Source: Paludibacteraceae bacterium (GTDB lineage Bacteria > Bacteroidota > Bacteroidia > Bacteroidales > Paludibacteraceae). From it: 64,000 nt of DNA. The stretch is from the NCBI GenBank assembly GCA_024401645.1, contig JAKSKR010000011.1:17834-81833 (forward strand), in the 5' to 3' direction. A program made the position numbers and the translations under genes. Below are positions 59,972-64,000 of the stretch, one piece after another; the stretch's first letter is position 1; the number at the start of each line of letters is the position of its first letter. The notes below the pieces were generated by a model that did not search any database, was not told where the DNA came from, and worked only from the letters and a program-made list of their open reading frames with translations.

Positions 59972-61609
59972 TCAGCTCTTGCGTTCAATTTCGCGAAGGC
60001 TTTCCATCTTCTTCTTTTTCAAGAATTCGTAAATGCCCTCAAGGTGTTCGGTTACACGCTTGTTGCCAAATTCGTAAACCTTGCTCACAAGCCCATCAAG
60101 GAAGTCGCGGTCGTGAGAAACGACAATGAGCGTACCGTCGAAGTCCTTCAAAGCCGATTTAAGGATGTCTTTGGTCTTAAGGTCGAGGTGGTTGGTCGGT
60201 TCGTCGAGGATGAGCAAGTTAACCGGTTCAAGCAACAGCTTAATCATGGCAAGACGCGTACGTTCGCCACCCGAAAGCACCTTTACCTTCTTTGCCGAAT
60301 TTTCGCCACCGAACATGAATGCGCCCAGTAGGTCTTTAATCTTATTGCGGATTTCGCCCTTTGCCACATCGTCAATGGTTTGGAAGACGGTAAGTTCGCC
60401 GTCGAGCAAAGAGGCCTGGTTCTGTGCAAAATAGCCAATCATCACATTGTGGCCAATGGTGAGTTTGCCATCGTGTTCCAACTCGTTCATAATGCACTTT
60501 ACCATGGTAGACTTACCTTCGCCGTTCTTACCAACGAAAGCCACCTTGTCGCCACGTTCAATGGTGAACGACGCGTTCTGGAAAACCACATGGTCGCCAT
60601 AGCTTTTACCAACGCCGTCGGCTATAACCGGATAGCTACCCGAACGCGGCGATGGCGGGAACTTGAGGCGAAGTGCCGAAGTATCTTCTTCGTCGACCTC
60701 AACCAAATCCAACTTCTCCAACATCTTCACACGGCTCTGCACCTGCAGGGTTTTAGAGTAGGTACCCTTGAAGCGTTCAATGAAGTCTTTGGTTTCCTGA
60801 ATCATCTTCTGCTGTTCCTCGTACTGCTTCTGCTGCTGTTCGCGGCGTTCCTTGCGCAGTTCAAGGTAGTGCGAGTAGTTTACCTTATAGTCGTAGATGC
60901 GCCCCATGGTCACCTCAATGGTACGTGTGGTGATGTGGTCGACGAATGCACGGTCGTGCGAAATGACGATAACAGCCTTGGCACTTTCTACCAAGAAGTC
61001 TTCTAACCACTGAATAGACTCAATGTCGAGGTGGTTAGTCGGCTCGTCGAGGAGGATGACATCTGGCTTGCGCAACAATATTTTCGCCAACTCAATACGC
61101 ATGCGCCAACCACCGCTAAACTCGCTGGTTGGTTTCTGGAAGTCGTCGCGCACAAAGCCCAAGCCTAGCAAGGTCTTTTCCACGTCTTCCTCGTAGTTGG
61201 TCTGCTCAATGGAATAGAACTGCTCGCTAATGGCCGACACCTTTTCAATAAGCTGCATGTAGCTGTCGCTCTCGTAGTCGGTGCGGGTAGCCAGTTCGTT
61301 GTTCATTTCCTCAATCTGCTTTTCCATGGCAAACAGTTCGGCAAAGGCTTGCGAAGCCTCTTCAAACACCGTGCGGTGGTCTTCGGTCATGAGGTGCTGT
61401 GGCAAGTAAGCCACCACCGTGCCCTTTGGGGCGGTAACGGTGCCACGGGTCGGGTTCTGAACACCAGCCAAAATCTTCAACAAGGTAGACTTTCCGGCAC
61501 CATTCTTACCCATAAGGGCTATTCTATCCTTTTCGTTCACCTGGAACGAGATATTCTCGAATAAGGTAGACCCCGAAAATTCGACGGTCAAGCCATCAAC
61601 TGAAATCAT
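59972..61609 (-). CDS. ABC-F family ATP-binding protein
   Basis: 545 residues with two ABC domains and no membrane helices. Domain 1 has Walker A GKNGAGKST (residues 34-42), signature FSGGWRMRIELAKILL and Walker B VILLDEPTNHLD; domain 2 has GKNGEGKST, LSGGERTRLAMIKLLL and LLILDEPTNHLD. A charged linker (RKERREQQQKQYEEQQKMIQ and on) lies between them, as in ABC-F proteins, which bind the ribosome E site and adjust translation. Closest in layout to YbiT/YdiF-type housekeeping members rather than to resistance proteins. A -7 element TAATTTTG lies at 61647-61640. Confidence 0.92.
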   Translation of the reverse strand: MISVDGLTVEFSGSTLFENISFQVNEKDRIALMGKNGAGKSTLLKILAGVQNPTRGTVTAPKGTVVAYLPQHLMTEDHRTVFEEASQAFAELFAMEKQIEEMNNELATRTDYESDSYMQLIEKVSAISEQFYSIEQTNYEEDVEKTLLGLGFVRDDFQKPTSEFSGGWRMRIELAKILLRKPDVILLDEPTNHLDIESIQWLEDFLVESAKAVIVISHDRAFVDHITTRTIEVTMGRIYDYKVNYSHYLELRKERREQQQKQYEEQQKMIQETKDFIERFKGTYSKTLQVQSRVKMLEKLDLVEVDEEDTSALRLKFPPSPRSGSYPVIADGVGKSYGDHVVFQNASFTIERGDKVAFVGKNGEGKSTMVKCIMNELEHDGKLTIGHNVMIGYFAQNQASLLDGELTVFQTIDDVAKGEIRNKIKDLLGAFMFGGENSAKKVKVLSGGERTRLAMIKLLLEPVNLLILDEPTNHLDLKTKDILKSALKDFDGTLIVVSHDRDFLDGLVSKVYEFGNKRVTEHLEGIYEFLKKKKMESLREIERKS

Positions 61610-61760
61610 AAATAATACAAGTGTTTACGTTTTGAATTGCAAAATTACGGAAAAATCCGGTAATTTCCGTTGTACAAACCAATGTGGTGGACTACTATGG
61701 CCCAAACTATTCTTTAAGAAACAATGTTCAGTTTTAGAACATCTTATCTCTTTTTGCATT

Positions 61761-61768
61761 AATTTTGC
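61761..61768 (+). promoter_or_regulatory. TAATTTTG (-7 element)
   Basis: Exact TAnnTTTG about 20 bp before the lipoprotein gene at 61787; the -33 box is unclear. Confidence 0.5.
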
Positions 61769-61786
61769 AGAAAATTAGAACTCATA

Positions 61787-62482
61787 ATGAACAAGACACT
61801 CCTTGGAGCAATTTCTGCCATCAGTTTGCTTACGGCTTGCAACCAAGCCAACAACAACAGCACAACAACTACTGCAGACTCTACGTCGGCCGATGCCTTC
61901 TTCTCGGCTGATGGACGTTTCCTTGACGTGCGCGGACAAGTGAAAAGCGTGACGATTAAAAGTACCGATTGCGATGCCGAGGGCAACACCGAAAGCGATG
62001 AATGGTCGGTTCAGACGTTCACATTTAACAAGAAGGGTATGCTGACGGGCGGATTCGGTCCCGTGACCAGAATTACGCGCGACAGCCAGGGACAGATTGT
62101 TAAGGAAGAAAGAACGGTTGACAACGAGGGCGATGTGGCTTGGGTGGACTATGCCTACAACGAACAGGGCTTGTTGGAATCGGTCACCACACACAACGAG
62201 GAATGGACCGGCATGAAAACCTACAGCTACGACAAGGAACTGAACTGCATAAGCTCGTGCGAACCTTCGACCGACGACGAACTGCTGGTTGAGGAAACCG
62301 AAGAGTTCGAAATTCTCGATCGAGACAGCCACGGCAACTGGACCAAGCGTTTCATTACCAACATCATTAAGAACGGTAAGGACAATGGTCACACCAATTG
62401 GGACACGACCGACGTGACCTATGGCATTGAGATTCGCGAAATTGTCTACAAGGAAAAGAGCAAGCTTCCGCTAGGCGACTAA
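61787..62482 (+). CDS. YD-repeat-like lipoprotein
   Basis: 231 residues; lipobox ISLLTAC (Cys18) followed by a Thr/Ser/Asn-rich linker. The domain has YD/RHS-type beta repeats: FNKKGMLTGGFGPV, DSQGQIVKEERTVDNEG, YNEQGLLESVTTH, YDKELNCISS and DSHGNWTKRF. It resembles the secreted YD proteins at 31482 and 33076 in repeat style. Probably an outer-membrane lipoprotein; function unknown. Confidence 0.75.
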   Translation: MNKTLLGAISAISLLTACNQANNNSTTTTADSTSADAFFSADGRFLDVRGQVKSVTIKSTDCDAEGNTESDEWSVQTFTFNKKGMLTGGFGPVTRITRDSQGQIVKEERTVDNEGDVAWVDYAYNEQGLLESVTTHNEEWTGMKTYSYDKELNCISSCEPSTDDELLVEETEEFEILDRDSHGNWTKRFITNIIKNGKDNGHTNWDTTDVTYGIEIREIVYKEKSKLPLGD

Positions 62483-62536
62483 AAAACATTTTTAGATATA
62501 TGGAATCAGTCCTAATGGGCTGATTTTTTTGTTTTA

Positions 62537-62615
62537 GGGTCAAGGGGACTGGAACCTTGAACCCGCCCCAAGGGGCGCGGATCAAGAGTGCCTGTCCCCT
62601 CGACCCGTCCCGAAA
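62537..62615. repeat. REP/BIME palindrome left of the transposase
   Basis: 79 bp built of two hairpins: GGGTCAAGG...CCTTGAACCC (type A) and GGATCAAG...CTCGACCC (type B, inverted), joined by the dyad GCCCC-AA-GGGGC. It matches 63515-63593 except at one base. Confidence 0.92.
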
Positions 62616-62628
62616 ATCATAGAAACTA

Positions 62629-63459
62629 ATGACTAGAAAATCAAGAATATATTCTGAATCTGGTGTTTACCATGTAATGCTGCGCGGAGTCAATAAACAG
62701 CAGATTTTTGAAAATGCAGAAGATTACAGTTATTTCTTAAGCATTTTGCGGATGCTGGCAGAAAAGACAGAGAGTGGGAAACAGTGCACGATTTATGCAT
62801 ATTGCTTAATGAACAACCATGTTCACCTCCTATTGAAAGAAGATAATAAGTGTATTAGCGACATTATGCAGATAATTGCTTCGTCTTATGTGTTTTACTA
62901 TAATAAGAAATATGAACGCGTGGGCCACCTTTTTCAAGAAAGGTTCAAAAGTCAACCGGTTTGCTCATTTGAATACTTTGTAACCCTTCTGCGCTATATT
63001 CACCAAAATCCTGTTAAATCACATCTGACGTCAAGAATTTCCGACTACCCATGGAGCAGTTGGCAAGAGTATTTAGGGTGTAGTGGTTTTTGTTCCGTCC
63101 AAGCCGTAATAAACCGTGTTGGTTTAGCTGAACTGAAGGAACTGGTAGAGTTTTCGTTGTCTGACGATGAAACGGCAGGAATACTAGACATCGCCACTCT
63201 TAAATATGTTAATAAGCCAAAGCTGCCAGACGCTGATGCGTGGAAAATTTTGAGTCAGTTATCAGGAACGTACAGTACCTCCGAATTTCAAAAGTTACAA
63301 CGAGAAATCCAAAAAACACACTTAATTAGCGCACATAAACTTGGAATAAGTGTAAGGTCGTTAGCACGCATAACAGGTATCCCCTATTCAGTAATTCAGC
63401 GTTTTGTATCGAAGGGAGACTCACGGGTCAAGGGGACAGGCACTCTCGACCCACCATAA
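62629..63459 (+). CDS. REP-associated tyrosine (Y1) transposase
   Basis: 276 residues. Y1/HUH features: SGVYHVMLRGVNKQQIFENA, YAYCLMNNHVHLLLKE (the HUH-type His-x-His pair), VGHLFQERFKSQPVCSFEYF with the conserved Tyr (the nucleophile in this family lies in this helix or just after), and LRYIHQNPVKSHL. A C-terminal helix-turn-helix-like segment (TSEFQKLQREIQ, LGISVRSLARITGIPYSVIQ) probably binds DNA. The last 12 residues (SRVKGTGTLDPP) are coded by a REP palindrome, so the natural end may have been replaced. The long C-terminal part after residue 150 is typical of Bacteroidetes members. Confidence 0.88.
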   Translation: MTRKSRIYSESGVYHVMLRGVNKQQIFENAEDYSYFLSILRMLAEKTESGKQCTIYAYCLMNNHVHLLLKEDNKCISDIMQIIASSYVFYYNKKYERVGHLFQERFKSQPVCSFEYFVTLLRYIHQNPVKSHLTSRISDYPWSSWQEYLGCSGFCSVQAVINRVGLAELKELVEFSLSDDETAGILDIATLKYVNKPKLPDADAWKILSQLSGTYSTSEFQKLQREIQKTHLISAHKLGISVRSLARITGIPYSVIQRFVSKGDSRVKGTGTLDPP

Positions 63460-63476
63460 AGGATGGGTCGAGGTTC
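63423..63476. repeat. Diverged REP unit overlapping the transposase stop
   Basis: GGGTCAAGGGGACAGGCACT, then TCGACCC, and the inverted GGGTCGAGGTTCCAGTCCCC. It carries the stop codon of the transposase gene. Confidence 0.8.
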
Positions 63477-63514
63477 CAGTCCCCAAGACCCTCATCCGGT
63501 TCGCGCACATTGCC

Positions 63515-63593
63515 GGGTCAAGGGGACTGGAACCTTGAACCCGCCCCAAGGGGCGTGGATCAAGAGTGCCTGTCCCCTCGACCCGTCCCGAAA
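63515..63593. repeat. REP/BIME palindrome right of the transposase
   Basis: Copy of 62537-62615 with a single change (CGTGG for CGCGG). Confidence 0.92.
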
Positions 63594-63628
63594 TTTGGAA
63601 TGGGAAGGGTGGGGAACGTAAAGAAACA

Positions 63629-63657
63629 GCAAAGGCTACCGAGTAGGTAGCCTTTGC
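63629..63657. terminator. Hairpin, possible terminator of the last gene
   Basis: GCAAAGGCTACC and GGTAGCCTTTGC form a perfect 12-bp stem with a 5-nt loop. On the minus strand it is followed by TGTTTCTTT, so it can end the gene at 63672. Confidence 0.75.
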
Positions 63658-63671
63658 CGTTATAAGTTCGG

Positions 63672-64000
63672 TTATAGCACATCGGCATGAGAGCAGATGC
63701 CATCGAATGCCTTTTCGCAGAAACAGATGGCGATGCCGTGGTCTGGGTCACATTCACACTCACCTACAATTGCCATGTCTGGGCTACCGGTGTTTTTTTC
63801 AGCAAATTTTGTCATCAAGAGGACAGTAGAAAACCCGACTTCATTAAAAAGGTCAGTCTTTTCTATAAGTTCAAAGTCCACGTATTCCTTTTTCTCTTCA
63901 TCGTAATAGCAGGTTCCATCATAACAAGCGTTGCAGTATTCAAGCACCCTGTCGGCGATACGTGAGGTATCGTATTCATTTGTCAGCCACAATAGCAGAT
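63672..64000 (-). CDS. Protein of unknown function, 5' end outside the window
   Basis: The frame is open to the edge of the window, and the only in-frame start candidate visible (TTG at 63992) is weak, so the gene probably begins beyond 64000. The visible ~109 residues contain VLEYCNACYDGTCYYDEEKK, FELIEKTDLFNEVGFSTVLL, MAIVGECECDPDHGIAICFC and EKAFDGICSHAD. Seven Cys in pairs suggest a metal-binding or disulphide-rich surface. No family recognised; similar small proteins with a DPDHGIAI motif occur in Bacteroidetes. Confidence 0.6.
   Translation of the reverse strand, partial: LLLWLTNEYDTSRIADRVLEYCNACYDGTCYYDEEKKEYVDFELIEKTDLFNEVGFSTVLLMTKFAEKNTGSPDMAIVGECECDPDHGIAICFCEKAFDGICSHADVL

Larger units (their letters stand above)
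62537..63593 (+). mobile_element. REP-associated tyrosine transposase element (RAYT)
   Basis: The transposase gene (62629-63459) lies between two 79-bp palindromic units in direct orientation (62537-62615 and 63515-63593, 978 bp apart), with a further diverged unit at 63423-63476 overlapping the gene's end. This is the usual arrangement of RAYT genes, whose product is thought to spread the REP palindromes around the genome. Confidence 0.85.

Noticed and set aside
1..64000. tRNA or rRNA genes
   Set aside because: I looked for T-loop GGTTCGAATC-type and rRNA signature segments and saw none; a covariance search would settle it.

Overview
The window is chromosomal DNA from a member of the Bacteroidales, most like Prevotella and its relatives. 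Four things support this: a type II-C CRISPR locus with 47-bp repeats; secreted enzymes ending in type IX secretion (T9SS) sorting domains; an EtfB-EtfA-acyl-CoA dehydrogenase operon; and many start regions carrying the Bacteroidetes promoter (TTG, about 19 bp, TAnnTTTG). Shine-Dalgarno sites are almost absent, also typical of the phylum. I saw no rRNA or tRNA gene.

Layout. 1-4024: 3' end of cas9, cas1, cas2 and an array of 29 repeats and 28 spacers. 4394-8278: secreted GH2 beta-galactosidase with a carbohydrate-binding module. 8348-12593 (minus): a sugar-kinase-like LPS kinase, two membrane-anchored paralogs sharing an identical 5' end, and two small genes that look like orphan DUF3791 antitoxin-type genes. 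12819-16477: fatty-acid/electron-transfer operon etfB-etfA-acd. 16688-18406: two tandem secreted DNA/RNA nucleases. 18893-23959: two BspA-like secreted proteins and a large lipoprotein. 24199-25080: lipoprotein. 25227-31229: a nine-gene operon that looks like a phage capsid module (scaffold, HK97-type major capsid protein, adaptor) with no terminase, portal, tail, integrase or lysis gene. 31482-36424: YD-repeat secreted proteins, a histidine-rich secreted protein and unknown envelope proteins. 36511-37904: pdxJ coupled to a TIM-barrel gene. 38143-46166: GH16 glucanase, a second histidine-rich protein, a secreted esterase-like hydrolase, an unknown membrane protein and a GH3 lipoprotein. 46354-47253: DUF3791-DUF3990-DUF3791 toxin/antitoxin-like cassette. 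47521-52202: sbcC-sbcD. 53063-54085: Rpn-type nuclease with a Glu-Gly-Arg-Ala repeat tail. 54975-59212: glycan-binding protein, T9SS protein and GH26 mannanase. 59972-61609: ABC-F protein. 62537-63593: a REP-associated tyrosine transposase between nearly identical 79-bp palindromic repeats.

How it works together. The carbohydrate genes (GH2, GH16, GH3, GH26, the glycan-binding protein and the esterase-like hydrolase) suggest growth on beta-mannan, beta-glucan and galactosides from plant or algal material, with enzymes exported by T9SS or as lipoproteins; no SusC/SusD pair lies in the window. Defence and mobile content is the CRISPR locus, the DUF3990 cassette, the Rpn nuclease, SbcCD and the RAYT element.

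The strongest unusual points are these. Every CRISPR repeat appears to contain a complete Bacteroidetes promoter reading into the neighbouring spacer. The capsid-like operon has no packaging machinery. The two histidine-rich secreted proteins are preceded by sigma-54-type promoters overlapping a shared inverted repeat. Product names are recognised by eye from motifs; no database search was possible.
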